Positions 32,859-42,198 of a DNA stretch of 64,000 nt are shown here, in pieces. A program made the position numbers and the translations under genes. Origin of the DNA: Sporosarcina koreensis (GTDB lineage: Bacteria > Bacillota > Bacilli > Bacillales_A > Planococcaceae); the NCBI RefSeq assembly GCF_001531445.1, contig NZ_LQYA01000023.1:1-64000 (forward strand). The letters run 5' to 3'. The first letter of the stretch is position 1, and each line of letters begins with the position of its first letter. The notes beneath the pieces are model-generated. The model did not search any database and was not told the origin of the DNA. It worked only from the letters and a program-made list of their open reading frames with translations.

Positions 32859-33452
32859 ATGGAAATACTGATCATCAGACATGGCGAATCAGAAGCGGAT
32901 TTATTGGAAGTGCATGAAGGAAGGGCGGACTTTCCGTTGACCGAATTAGGGGAGACGCAAGCTAGAAAAATGGCGGCGGCTGTCGCGAAAGAATATCCTC
33001 CCGAAATGATTCTTTCGAGCACCTTGAGGAGGGTTGGGACGGCAAGAATTTTGCAGGAGGCAATCGGTTGTGAACTCAAGTTTTATGATGATTTGAGGGA
33101 ATTCAATAATGGAGTGTTAGCTGGAATGTCGAGAAAAGAAGCGGCGATCAAGCATCCGTTACCTGAAGGCGGGAGGCCGGTTCATATACCGATACAAGAC
33201 GGGGAATCAGCTCTTGACCTACGCTTTTGGGCAGAAAGGATACTCCGCCAGATCCTCCATGATTATCAAAGCTATCAACGGATTGCGATTGTCTCCCATG
33301 ACAAAATGATTTCTAATCTGATCAATGCGTTTCTCAAACTGCCTATTGGAGATGTCGTATTTCCTACTGGCGATACAGGAATCCATCTGCTTGAAATAAG
33401 GGAAGACATGCGAGTCGTTAGGTTTATGAATAGGCTGGATCATTTATCTTGA
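32859..33452 (+). CDS. Histidine phosphatase superfamily protein (phosphoglycerate-mutase-like)
   Basis: 197 residues from ATG 32859, with GAGGGG six bases upstream. The phosphohistidine motif IIRHGESEADLLEVHEGRADFPLTELGETQA is complete, and the second catalytic histidine occurs in IAIVSHDKMISNLINAF. Members dephosphorylate small metabolites or proteins; the target is unknown. It is the intact partner of the deleted copy at 30250. In the otherwise conserved STLRRVGTARIL segment it lacks one codon found in that copy. The membrane protein gene at 33496 follows closely. Confidence 0.85.
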   Translation: MEILIIRHGESEADLLEVHEGRADFPLTELGETQARKMAAAVAKEYPPEMILSSTLRRVGTARILQEAIGCELKFYDDLREFNNGVLAGMSRKEAAIKHPLPEGGRPVHIPIQDGESALDLRFWAERILRQILHDYQSYQRIAIVSHDKMISNLINAFLKLPIGDVVFPTGDTGIHLLEIREDMRVVRFMNRLDHLS

Positions 33453-33495
33453 GAATGATGCATGGAGTGTTGCACATAGTTAGGAGAAGCATAAA

Positions 33496-34071
33496 ATGAC
33501 TAATTGGGACATTTTAACGGGCACCTTATTTCTGTTTCTCTGTTTCCGGTTCTTTCGGTTAGTCATTAAAATGAAACAGCCTATTGTTTTCCCCGTCACA
33601 GAGGAAGACTTGCAGGCAATACGGGTACAGCCGAAAAAAACGATTGAGCGGCCTATTGTTTTCGAGCAAAAGTCTGCTCTTAAATGGCTAGGTTTCAGTC
33701 TAGCGATCTTCCTTATCATGGCTGTTTATAATTTGCTAGACACAACTATCCATCTGCCTTCCGCCTATGTTTTTATCTGGTCTTTGATCAATTTTAATCA
33801 CATTTGGAATTTGTTTGCAGTTGTGGAAGACGGGGTGTTATGTGGAGGCAAGTTTGTTTCATGGAAGAATATTCGATCATATCATTTCGAGGAAATAGAT
33901 AAGCACCACCGTTTTTACGGGGATTCTCCTGAAGTGAACAGCGGGTATGAATTGTGGATTATGACAAAGTACTCCGAAGTCAGCTGTGTTGTCACATCGG
34001 AAGTGGTGAAAGAGAAATTGGCCGGTATATTGGATGCGCATTTGCAAGGTGGGGAAAGGATTAGAAAATAA
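33496..34071 (+). CDS. Two-helix membrane protein of unknown function
   Basis: 191 residues: an N-terminal helix (ILTGTLFLFLCFRFFRLVI), a hydrophobic pair around residues 57-105 (WLGFSLAIFLIMAVYNLL and YVFIWSLINFNHIWNLF), then a soluble C-terminal half with the PH-like pattern VVEDGVLCGGKFVSWKNIRSYHFEE. Start ATG 33496 follows TTAGGAGAAG. Probably co-transcribed with the phosphatase before it and the 65-residue protein after it. Similar in design to the protein at 29659. Confidence 0.6.
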   Translation: MTNWDILTGTLFLFLCFRFFRLVIKMKQPIVFPVTEEDLQAIRVQPKKTIERPIVFEQKSALKWLGFSLAIFLIMAVYNLLDTTIHLPSAYVFIWSLINFNHIWNLFAVVEDGVLCGGKFVSWKNIRSYHFEEIDKHHRFYGDSPEVNSGYELWIMTKYSEVSCVVTSEVVKEKLAGILDAHLQGGERIRK

Positions 34072-34086
34072 TGGGGGTGTAGATTA

Positions 34087-34284
34087 ATGGTATGGGGAAC
34101 TATTATACTGTGGCTTGTTAGTTTATTCATTTTGTATATCGTAATCTTTGCAGCTGTAAAGGATGGGATTGATCGGTCCGAAGTTGGGCAATTGATTAAA
34201 AAGAAATACGGGGTAAAAGAAGAAATTGTACCTGTAAGTGATGAGGAAATCGAAAAGGAATTAGAAGATCAATTTAAGGAATGA
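34087..34284 (+). CDS. Small single-span membrane protein
   Basis: 65 residues: a transmembrane helix (TIILWLVSLFILYIVIFAAV) and a charged cytoplasmic tail (LIKKKYGVKEEIVPVSDEEIEKELEDQFKE). RBS GGGGGTG lies before the ATG, and the spacing of 15 bases to the preceding stop suggests an operon with 33496. Function unknown. Confidence 0.6.
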   Translation: MVWGTIILWLVSLFILYIVIFAAVKDGIDRSEVGQLIKKKYGVKEEIVPVSDEEIEKELEDQFKE

Positions 34285-34302
34285 GGAATCTTAATAGGAA
34301 AA

Positions 34303-34330
34303 GGAACGCATGAAAAAAGCCATGCGTTCC
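34303..34330. terminator. Terminator hairpin between convergent genes
   Basis: GGAACGCATG and CATGCGTTCC form a perfect ten-base stem. On the minus strand it is followed by TTTTCC, suiting the symporter operon. Confidence 0.7.
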
Positions 34331-34352
34331 AAAGTTATAACCTCTATCACTA

Positions 34353-35582
34353 CTATTCTACATGTACTTTCTCCATCCAGTCTTTCCCTTCCAATTGCCT
34401 AGTTACAAGCATACTTGCGACTGTGTCTCCGGTAGCATTTACCATTGTTGCAGGCGGATCGACAACAACGCCAATTGCCGAGATCATTGGCAGGGCTTGG
34501 ATCGGTAGACCGTAAAGGGTGACAATGACCATTTCACCAATAAATCCGCCGCCAGGAATTCCGCTCATCACGACTCCGGCCATTAAAGAAATCGCAATCG
34601 CTGTAACGAAAGTGCCGATTCCCGTGAAATCCATGTTGAATACACCGAAGACGAAAGCGATTTTAAGAATAGAAGAGAGACAAGATCCATCCATATGAAT
34701 GGTCGCGCCGAGCGGCAAAACGGTTTCCCGTATATCTTTTGGCACGCCGATTTGTTTTGCTGCTTGTAAGTTGATAGGGAGAGTTGCAAAACTACTTCCA
34801 GTGCCAAGCGCAGTTGCAGCTGGTGCAAGGATGTTCTTCCAAAAACGGACAACCCCTTTTTTCCCGCCGGCAATGAATGCGTAAAGCGTGAATCCAATCG
34901 CAAAGTATAGAAAGGCAACAGGGTAATACAGGATAAAGGCTTGTGCATAATCACCGATCAATTCTCCGCCGAAATCTCCGATCAGTGCTGCAAAATAGGC
35001 GCCCAAGCCGATTGGAGCATAGTACATGACGAGCTGAATCACTTTCATGAAGATTTCAGAGCCACTTTCTAAAAAGCGGGCAAATGGCTTTCCGGCTTCT
35101 CCTGTCAATCCAGTCGCGATTCCTAATAACACCGAGAATACAATTAAAGCAAGCATATGTTTACGTGAAAATAAATTCACGAAATCCGGCACTGTAAACG
35201 TGTTTACGAGTTGATCGGACAGCGACAGCATTCCCGTATTTTCTACAACCTCGTTAGGAATATCAACTCCTGATCCGACTGGGAAGATAAGAACGGCTAC
35301 TAGCATCACAATGGATGCAATAATCCCCGTAATGATAAACACCGAAAGCATGGAGCCCATGATTTTCCCAAGACGTTTCATACTATCCATATTCGCGACA
35401 GCTGATGAAATCGAAAAGAACACAAGTGGAACAACAATCATGAACAATAAATTTAAGAATAAATCCCCGAATGGTTTAATGACGCTTGCCTTTTCTCCAA
35501 AAATCAGCCCAATAATGGATCCGATGATAATTGAAGCAAGAAGTATGAGTGGGAAGCGGTATGCTTTCAATTTTTTTGCCAT
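34353..35582 (-). CDS. Dicarboxylate/amino acid:cation symporter (DAACS family)
   Basis: 409 residues. Family motifs include IVVPLVFFSISSAVANM, ALGTGSSFATLPINL (serine-rich re-entrant loop) and HMDGSCLSSILKIAFVF, where most relatives have NMDGT. Eight helices plus two hairpin loops are expected. It would take up glutamate, aspartate, cystine or a similar amino acid with Na+ or H+. It is the last gene of a unit with a DapF-like epimerase and a D-cysteine-desulfhydrase-like gene, so an amino acid connected with these enzymes is the likely substrate; the H and S variants in the binding motif fit a non-standard ligand. Confidence 0.88.
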   Translation of the reverse strand: MAKKLKAYRFPLILLASIIIGSIIGLIFGEKASVIKPFGDLFLNLLFMIVVPLVFFSISSAVANMDSMKRLGKIMGSMLSVFIITGIIASIVMLVAVLIFPVGSGVDIPNEVVENTGMLSLSDQLVNTFTVPDFVNLFSRKHMLALIVFSVLLGIATGLTGEAGKPFARFLESGSEIFMKVIQLVMYYAPIGLGAYFAALIGDFGGELIGDYAQAFILYYPVAFLYFAIGFTLYAFIAGGKKGVVRFWKNILAPAATALGTGSSFATLPINLQAAKQIGVPKDIRETVLPLGATIHMDGSCLSSILKIAFVFGVFNMDFTGIGTFVTAIAISLMAGVVMSGIPGGGFIGEMVIVTLYGLPIQALPMISAIGVVVDPPATMVNATGDTVASMLVTRQLEGKDWMEKVHVE

Positions 35583-35619
35583 GCAATTGATCCCCCTTTT
35601 TATTAAAGAATCTCTATGT

Positions 35620-36486
35620 CTATAAAGCCTGACGCTTCCAGTGGAAGATCCCTTGAATCGTAGTCTCCGCGGGTCCGGTCATCCAAACGTGATCATCGTC
35701 TGCCCATTGAATGCATAGATCTCCACCGCTTAAATGGACTGTGACATCCCCTCCTTTTTCGATATAGCCGTTTAATACTGCAGCGACTACTGCTGCGCTT
35801 GCTCCTGTTCCGCAAGCTTCTGTTACACCTGAACCTCGTTCCCATACTCTGTAATTCATTTCATTTCTAGTTATGATTTCAACAAACCCAACATTCACTC
35901 GATCCGGGAAACGCGGATCTTCAGTAACGATTGCGCCCAACTCTTGTATTGGCGCTTCTTCAATCGCATCGACAAAAAACACAGCATTTGGATTACCCAA
36001 AAATAATGCCGTTACCTTCAATGAATGTGAAGCAACTGGGAACTCTTCTGCAATCACCTGGTTATCGTCGGTACCGAGCATTGGTATATGACTTCGATTT
36101 AATAAAGGCGCACCTAAGTCGACGGTCACTTGGTCAACACATTCTCGTTCTCCGTACACTTCGACAGTTACGATTGCTGCCCTCGTTTCAATTTGAAAGA
36201 CGTTGCTAGAAACGAGATGATTTTCATAAGCATATTTTGCTGTGCAACGTAAGCCATTGCCGCAACTTTGTCCTTCCGATCCATCTTTGTTGAAAATCCG
36301 CATACCAATATCGGCCACGTCACTCGGGTGAATCACAATGAGGCCATCTGACCCTATGCCTGTATTGACATTTGAGATGTCTTTCGCCAGTTGATGGAAA
36401 GTTGAAGCGTCGAATTCATGTGCAACAGCATCGATGTAAATATAGCTGTTTCCAATTCCGTGCATCTTCGTAAAAGGTATTTTCAT
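35620..36486 (-). CDS. dapF: Diaminopimelate epimerase family protein
   Basis: 288 residues, a normal length. Both catalytic cysteine motifs are intact: GQSCGNGLRCTAKYA (first half) and GVTEACGTGASA (second half), each in one of the two pseudosymmetric domains, together with KMHGIGNSYIYID near the N-terminus. DapF converts LL- to meso-diaminopimelate for lysine and cell-wall synthesis. Here it lies 21 bases after a D-cysteine-desulfhydrase-like gene and 37 before a symporter, not with lysine genes, so it may act on another amino acid. Whether the genome has a second dapF decides this. Confidence 0.88.
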   Translation of the reverse strand: MKIPFTKMHGIGNSYIYIDAVAHEFDASTFHQLAKDISNVNTGIGSDGLIVIHPSDVADIGMRIFNKDGSEGQSCGNGLRCTAKYAYENHLVSSNVFQIETRAAIVTVEVYGERECVDQVTVDLGAPLLNRSHIPMLGTDDNQVIAEEFPVASHSLKVTALFLGNPNAVFFVDAIEEAPIQELGAIVTEDPRFPDRVNVGFVEIITRNEMNYRVWERGSGVTEACGTGASAAVVAAVLNGYIEKGGDVTVHLSGGDLCIQWADDDHVWMTGPAETTIQGIFHWKRQAL

Positions 36487-36507
36487 AAGCTAACCTCGCT
36501 TCAAGCT

Positions 36508-37521
36508 TTATAATGCAAATAAGTCCTCATTGAATAAAGTATGGTTTGCATATAAGGACGGGGATCCACCTGTATGAATAAACAACACATTGTCTTCTTT
36601 CTTGAATGTTCCGTTGCGAATCAAGTCGATAAGTCCAGCCATCACTTTTCCTGTATAAACGGAATCGAGCAGTATGCCTTCCGTTCTCGCCAACATTTGT
36701 ACCGCTTCAATCATTCCTTGTGTCGGAATGGTGTAGCCTTCGCCAACATAGCCATCGTAGCAATGGACACTAGTAGATAAATGGTTGTCCGATATGTTTA
36801 GATAACTAGCAGTTTGGTGAACTAACTCAGTAATTTTCAGGATTTGTGTTTCATTAGGTCTGGAAACATTGATCCCATGCACTTTAATGGGTGCGCTGCT
36901 TGCAGTAAAACCGACAATCAACCCTGCCTGAGTCCCGCCACTGCCGCTCGCAACGACTACATCGTCAAGTACAAGCCCGGTCTCAAAAGTTTGTTGAAGG
37001 ATTTCTTGTGCACATGCTACATATCCAACCGATCCTAAATCATTAGACCCTCCGATAGGAATTAAATAAGGTTTCCTGCCTGCCGTCGCTAATTCCTCAC
37101 CCAAAGTATGCATTTCCGCTATGACATCTGATCCATGCGGCACAACCTTAATAGATTCGGCCCCTAGTAATTTAAATAGCAGGTTATTGCCGTTTGCATC
37201 TGGATCATAAGGAGTCGCAACACCTTCCTCCAAAACGAGCTGGCATCTTAAACCTTCTTTTACGGCAGCGGCTAACGTCAGTCGGCAATGGTTTGATTGG
37301 AGAGCGCCACAAGTAACAATCGTATCTGCCCCTTGATGTATCGCATCCGCGATTAAAAATTCCAGCTTTCTCGTTTTATTCCCGCCCCCGGCAAGTCCTA
37401 GTAAATCATCCCGTTTTATGTAGATGGAAGGACCATTCAATAGTTTGGATAAATGAGGCAACTTTTAGATTGGTGTTGTTGCATGCGTATAACTTCTTCT
37501 TGGGTACTTTGCTAGTAACAT
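36508..37521 (-). pseudogene. D-cysteine desulfhydrase / ACC deaminase-like PLP enzyme with a premature stop
   Basis: The full frame starts at ATG 37521 behind AAGGTGGAG and encodes MLLAKYPRRSYTHATTPI, then TAA (37467-37465), then KLPHLSKLLNGPSIYIKRDD and the complete remainder of the enzyme. Relatives read TPIEKLPxLS here, so GAA has become TAA by one substitution. Downstream, KRDDLLGLAGGGNKTRKLE holds the PLP lysine, and ALQSNHCRLTLAAA and VASGSGGTQAGL are intact. A 317-residue product could start from TTG 37461, but it lacks 20 N-terminal residues and has no ribosome site. Translational read-through, re-initiation or a sequence error are alternatives. Confidence 0.8.
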
Positions 37522-37611
37522 TTGGGCATCTCCACCTTCATCATTAATTGACCATCAACATAACTAAGCGACTCTTATTTTCATCCCCTTTCGAAATTTT
37601 AGTTATTTCAA

Positions 37612-37640
37612 AGTATCGACTAGACACTCTCTTCTGTCAA
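37612..37640 (-). promoter_or_regulatory. Sigma-A promoter of the desulfhydrase-dapF-symporter operon
   Basis: On the minus strand TTGACA (37640-37635), 17 bases, GATACT (37617-37612). The leader to ATG 37521 is about 85 bases and contains two very short ATG frames. Confidence 0.6.
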
Positions 37641-37825
37641 TATACAAAATATAAATTTCGACATTTTTCTACATATGTTTGCGGTTACGTGTTCAACCTA
37701 CTAATTTAACAGCTCGCTGCCTTAATCCAGTATATTTTAAGGATTTATTTATTATGCTGATAGTTTCGTGAAAGGTTGTAGGCGGTTGATTTTCATACAG
37801 GCAGTGACGAAAACAGCCTTATAAC

Positions 37826-37874
37826 AATAAAAAAAGCCTTACCATTCAAGAGAGCACTCAAATGGTAAAGCTTT
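37826..37874 (-). terminator. Terminator of the abg-like operon
   Basis: On the minus strand AAAGCTTTACCATT pairs with AATGGTAAGGCTT before a run of T. The whole block is duplicated at 31390. Confidence 0.8.
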
Positions 37875-37886
37875 CTATTTGTCCAT

Positions 37887-39170
37887 TCACTCCGTACTGC
37901 TTAATTCCTTCGCGGCTGCGAATAAAATTTCGACAGCTGGGAGGAGGGTGTCTTCGTTAATATCGAAGCATTCGTGGTGATGTCCTGCGGCAAGGTCGGT
38001 GCCAAAGATGCAGTACGTTGCTTGGCCGCCGCGCTTTTGGACTGCTTCCAAGAAGTACGTAGCATCTTCTGAACCTGCGTTTGCTTCACTCGTGACTTCC
38101 ACATGTTTAAGGAAAGTGTGCTGTTTGGCGATGTCGGCTAATTTTTTCGCCAAGTCGTCGGAGCATTTGCAGCTAATGGCTTCGCCGGCAGTTTCAATCA
38201 AGTACTCGATGCCATACATTTGCGCAGCGCCTTTTACGATGTTTTCCACTTGCTCTTTCATGTAATTATTCACTTCACTCGTTTCCCCGCGTGTTTCAGC
38301 GATGAGTGTAGCGTGATTTGCGATGACGTTTCTTCCTGATCCGGCGTGCAGCTCCCCGACGTTAATACGTGAGTCCCCGCCGGAATGACGGCAGATCGCG
38401 TGCATATTCAATGCGGCACTTGCTGCGGCAAGCAATGCATTTTTGCCGACTTCCGGTTCACCCCCGGCATGCGCTGCTTTTCCTGTAAACGTAATATTTA
38501 ACTTTGTTGTCGCCAAAAAGCCGTTATTTGCAGCGACAAAATGATACTGGGGCACGCCGGTTCCAATATGGGAAGCGATGAAGAAATCGGTATCGTCAAC
38601 GACTCCAGCACGAGCCATCGCTTTTGCTCCGCGTGTGCCTTCTTCGGCTGGTTGGAAAATTATCTTGATGACCCCGTTTAGCTCATCTTGCTTTTCAGCT
38701 ACCATCGTAGCGAGTCCAAGTCCGATGGAAGTGTGGGCATCGTGCCCGCAAGCATGCATGGAGCCTTCCGCAGTGGAACGGAATCCTGCTGTTGCAGGTG
38801 TATGCTGCGCCGAATCAGACTCGATAATTGGCAATGCATCCATGTCTACACGAAATGTGACAGTAGGTCCGGGTCTCTTCGTATTGAACGTTGCGACGAT
38901 TCCGGTGAAACCTTCCTCGAAATAAGGGAGGAAGCGTTCCACGGCTCCGTTTTCTTTTGCCCATACGACATGTTCTTTCGTTGTAGCGGCATCGGGTTTC
39001 CCCATGCATTCGTCTTCATTCATGACTTCTTTGCCAAGCTGTAAGTCAAAACCTAAGGATTCTACTATGCTTGCTACGATGGATGCCGTACGCATTTCTA
39101 GAAAACCTTGTTCAGGAAAACGGTGAAAGTCTCGTCTCCAGTTAATCAGTTGCTTTTCTAGTTGCATCAT
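37887..39170 (-). CDS. abgA: M20 amidohydrolase, AbgA-like (p-aminobenzoyl-glutamate hydrolase subunit A)
   Basis: 427 residues; E. coli AbgA has 436. M20 metal-site motifs are present: VTFRVDMDALP, MHACGHDAHTSIGLG, IFQPAEEGTRGAKAM and GHHHECFDINE. It should hydrolyse an amide such as p-aminobenzoyl-glutamate with two bound metal ions. It is the last gene of the operon after abgB- and abgT-like genes, and its tail and terminator are duplicated at 31390. ATGs at 39170 and 39167 both follow AGGAGG. Substrate is inferred from the gene set; other N-acyl amino acids are possible. Confidence 0.82.
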   Translation of the reverse strand: MMQLEKQLINWRRDFHRFPEQGFLEMRTASIVASIVESLGFDLQLGKEVMNEDECMGKPDAATTKEHVVWAKENGAVERFLPYFEEGFTGIVATFNTKRPGPTVTFRVDMDALPIIESDSAQHTPATAGFRSTAEGSMHACGHDAHTSIGLGLATMVAEKQDELNGVIKIIFQPAEEGTRGAKAMARAGVVDDTDFFIASHIGTGVPQYHFVAANNGFLATTKLNITFTGKAAHAGGEPEVGKNALLAAASAALNMHAICRHSGGDSRINVGELHAGSGRNVIANHATLIAETRGETSEVNNYMKEQVENIVKGAAQMYGIEYLIETAGEAISCKCSDDLAKKLADIAKQHTFLKHVEVTSEANAGSEDATYFLEAVQKRGGQATYCIFGTDLAAGHHHECFDINEDTLLPAVEILFAAAKELSSTE

Positions 39171-39204
39171 ATTGCCTCCTGTAATGGTTAAAAGTCTCTA
39201 TCAA

Positions 39205-40725
39205 TTATAAGCGTGCGTGAATACCAGGTCCAAACGGAATGCCCAAGTAGAAGAATACGAGAATCAAAATAATCCAAGTTGCCAAGAAAACAAGGCTATA
39301 TGGAATCATTAAGGACATATACGTTCCGATGCTAGCTTTTTTATCGTAACGTTGCATGAATGCCAATATGATGACCATATATGGGAATAGCGGTGTAATA
39401 ATATTTGTCGATGAATCAGCAATACGATATGCGACTTGTGTAAATGCCGGATGGTAGCCGAGTTCCATGAACATTGGGACAAATATCGGCGCTTCAATGG
39501 CCCATTTCGCTGAACCGGATGTAATCAGGAAGTTCATCAGCGATGTGAAAATAATATAACCGATGATGAGCGGCATTCCTGTAAAGTTGACGCTTTCAAG
39601 GAATTCAGCACCGTTAACGGCTACCCAAGTACCTAAGTTGGACCAGTTGAAATACGCAGTGAATTGCGCAATCGCAAATACGAGCACGATATAGCTGGAC
39701 AAGTCTTTGACTGCTTCAGACATGTAATGGCTAATATCTTTACTAGTCTTGATTTTACCGACAGAAATCCCGAACGTTACCCCGATAATGATGAAGAAAA
39801 ACAAGATGATCGGAATGATGCCACTCAAGAATGGAGAACTTGGGATCAATCCACCGTCTTCGTTCGTCAATGGACTGTTCGTAGGAATGAAAATGGCTGC
39901 TAAAATAATGGCAACATAGATCAGGCCGGCAAGGATAGCATGAATGAATGCTCTTTTTTCATTCGGGAGATCTTCCGTTCCTTCTTCTTCCAATGCTTCG
40001 CCTTTATACACACCGAGGCGCGGTTCGATAAATTTGGAAGTTAACAGACCACCGACGATCGTCAAGACGAAAACAGAAGCGATATTGAAGAACCAATTGT
40101 CCACGGGTGAAACTGTGAATGTTTCATCCATGATGCGTGCCGCTTCTGTAGAAATACCAGCGAGCAATGCATCTGTTCCAGCGATGAACAAGTTTGCTGT
40201 GAATCCTGCCCCCGCACCAGCGAATCCGGCAGCAAGTCCAGCCAATGGATGGCGTCCGACTTTATAGAAGACGAGTGCTGCAAGCGGCGGAATGAGCACA
40301 ACGGCAGCGTCGGAAGCGAGGTTCCCCATAATTCCTACAAATACGACAGTGTATGTCAGTAAGAAAGGAGGTGATTTCAAGATCGTTTTACGTACGGCAT
40401 AGTCCAGCAAACCGACTTTTTCTGCTAATCCAACACCAAGCATCATGACGACTACGAGACCTAACGGCGCAAAGCCGGTGAAGTTATCGAGCATCGAAGT
40501 TAAGATGAATTGCAAACCTTCAGCGGAGATCAAGCTCTTGATCGGCATGACTTCTCCTTTGCCCGGATGGACGACAGAGGCATTGAATAGGCTGAAAATC
40601 CATGACGTGATAATCATGAGTACTGCTAAACCGACAAACAGTGCAAACGGATCGGGAAGTTTATTGCCAACCTTTTCAACAATGTCTAAAAATCTTTGGA
40701 ATATACCTTTTTTCTTTTTCATCAT
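39205..40725 (-). CDS. abgT: AbgT family transporter
   Basis: 506 residues; E. coli AbgT has 508. FLDIVEKVGNKLPDPFALF, LGVGLAEKVGLLDYAVRKT, NLASDAAVVLIPPLAA and the C-terminal DSSTNIITPLFPYM are typical AbgT sequences. It is an inner-membrane carrier for p-aminobenzoyl-glutamate or related compounds; some homologues export antimetabolites instead. The position between abgB- and abgA-like genes argues for import here. GAGGTGA precedes two ATGs at 40725 and 40722. Confidence 0.92.
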   Translation of the reverse strand: MMKKKKGIFQRFLDIVEKVGNKLPDPFALFVGLAVLMIITSWIFSLFNASVVHPGKGEVMPIKSLISAEGLQFILTSMLDNFTGFAPLGLVVVMMLGVGLAEKVGLLDYAVRKTILKSPPFLLTYTVVFVGIMGNLASDAAVVLIPPLAALVFYKVGRHPLAGLAAGFAGAGAGFTANLFIAGTDALLAGISTEAARIMDETFTVSPVDNWFFNIASVFVLTIVGGLLTSKFIEPRLGVYKGEALEEEGTEDLPNEKRAFIHAILAGLIYVAIILAAIFIPTNSPLTNEDGGLIPSSPFLSGIIPIILFFFIIIGVTFGISVGKIKTSKDISHYMSEAVKDLSSYIVLVFAIAQFTAYFNWSNLGTWVAVNGAEFLESVNFTGMPLIIGYIIFTSLMNFLITSGSAKWAIEAPIFVPMFMELGYHPAFTQVAYRIADSSTNIITPLFPYMVIILAFMQRYDKKASIGTYMSLMIPYSLVFLATWIILILVFFYLGIPFGPGIHARL

Positions 40726-40734
40726 TTCACCTCG

Positions 40735-42180
40735 TTAGTAGATTCTTTTCCCGCCCAGTGTAGATGGACTGACATCTTTCGGGATAGGGGGGATATAAGG
40801 ATTTTGTTTTTCGAACTGAGCATGTTCTTCTTTCACTTGTTCCAGTTTTTCGGATGAAGTGACCAGTTCAATGCCGGTCAATGCCATAGCGGAAGCCGCA
40901 CGCAACATTCCGCGATTTGCGAAATCGGAAAGGCCTTGTGCTGTCATTTGCCATGTGTGTAAAGCAGTTCCAAGTGTGCTTGTGGCGGCAGTTAATTGAG
41001 CAGTCGGGAGTACCCAGCTGACATCAGCTACATCTGTAGAACCGTAGAAAATTTCTTTCGATTCTTCATAATCCGAAATGCTGTCATTCAAATATTTTCC
41101 TTCGAATTCGCTGCCGTCTCCGATATAACCGAATCCATTCATGACGTCTAAGTAGAATTCCTGCTCATCAGACGAGAAAGTATCCCAGATCTGTTTTGCA
41201 TAAGCTTTTTCTTCTGCAGAAGGTTCACTGGCTCCAACTTCTTTCAGATTTTTGTACAGGATTCGTTCTAGACTTCTATTTGGAACATAGTTGGAGCATG
41301 CTTTCATGAATTCAATTTCCAGTTCCGTTTCTGTCATTAGTGCAGCACCTTCTGCTATTTTGCAAATCCGCTGATAAATCCCTTCCACCTGATTGTTTTT
41401 CGGTGCGCGGATCAAATACAGAACTTCTGCATGAGGCTGCACAACAGCAGGTGAAAAGCCGCCTGTATCTGTAATGGCGTAGTGAACCCTGGCATCTTGG
41501 ATGATATGCTCGCGTAAATAATTGACGCCGACATTCATCAACTCAACGGCGTCCAGCGCACTGCGGCCTAAATGCGGGGAATTTGCCGCATGGGCAGCGA
41601 CGCCTTTGAAACGGAAGGAAACTTGATAATTTGCCAATGTCGGCCGGCCCATAATGGAGTTGCCCGGAGACGGATGCCAGGTCAGAGCTGCAGCGACGCC
41701 TTCAAACGCACCGTCTCGCACCATGAACGTTTTCCCGGATCCGCCTTCTTCACCTGGACATCCGTAAAAAACGACTGTCCCTTTCAAGTTGTTATCTTTC
41801 AAATAAGCTTTCGTAGCGCATGCTGCGGCAAATGCCCCTGTACCGAGCAAGTTATGACCGCATCCGTGTCCGAAGTCAGGGGATTCTTTCACTTGCTCTT
41901 CTTTTGATATAGAAGGTGTTTGGCTTAAGCCGGGCAATGCGTCATATTCACCTAGAAACGCAATGACAGGTTTACCAAATCCAAATGTCGCTTTGAAGGC
42001 GGTAGGGATATTTGCGAGGTTGCGCTCCACTTCAAATCCTTGTTTTTCGCATTCTGAAGATAAAAATGCAGCAGACTTGTATTCTTCAAAACGTGTTTCC
42101 GGATGGTGGAATAGATAGGCAGATACCTCATTGAAGTAATCTGCGTTTTCTTCCATATACTCTTTGATGAATGTATACAT
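40735..42180 (-). CDS. abgB: M20 amidohydrolase, AbgB-like (p-aminobenzoyl-glutamate hydrolase subunit B)
   Basis: 481 residues, the same length as E. coli AbgB. AFLGEYDALPGLSQ, FGHGCGHNLLGTGAFAAA, VVFYGCPGEEGGSGKTFMV and ALTWHPSPGNSI carry the metal and catalytic residues of the AbgB group. With the AbgA-like protein it would form the hydrolase that cleaves imported aminobenzoyl-glutamate. TAGGAGG lies seven bases before ATG 42180. Nine bases separate it from abgT. Confidence 0.88.
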   Translation of the reverse strand: MYTFIKEYMEENADYFNEVSAYLFHHPETRFEEYKSAAFLSSECEKQGFEVERNLANIPTAFKATFGFGKPVIAFLGEYDALPGLSQTPSISKEEQVKESPDFGHGCGHNLLGTGAFAAACATKAYLKDNNLKGTVVFYGCPGEEGGSGKTFMVRDGAFEGVAAALTWHPSPGNSIMGRPTLANYQVSFRFKGVAAHAANSPHLGRSALDAVELMNVGVNYLREHIIQDARVHYAITDTGGFSPAVVQPHAEVLYLIRAPKNNQVEGIYQRICKIAEGAALMTETELEIEFMKACSNYVPNRSLERILYKNLKEVGASEPSAEEKAYAKQIWDTFSSDEQEFYLDVMNGFGYIGDGSEFEGKYLNDSISDYEESKEIFYGSTDVADVSWVLPTAQLTAATSTLGTALHTWQMTAQGLSDFANRGMLRAASAMALTGIELVTSSEKLEQVKEEHAQFEKQNPYIPPIPKDVSPSTLGGKRIY

Positions 42181-42198
42181 TTGATGTCCTCCTAGTTT

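Noticed and set aside
37465-37600. Cysteine-containing leader peptide (MMKVEMPKCY) for attenuation before the desulfhydrase gene
   Set aside because: The frame overlaps the proper start, and no terminator/antiterminator pair is visible.
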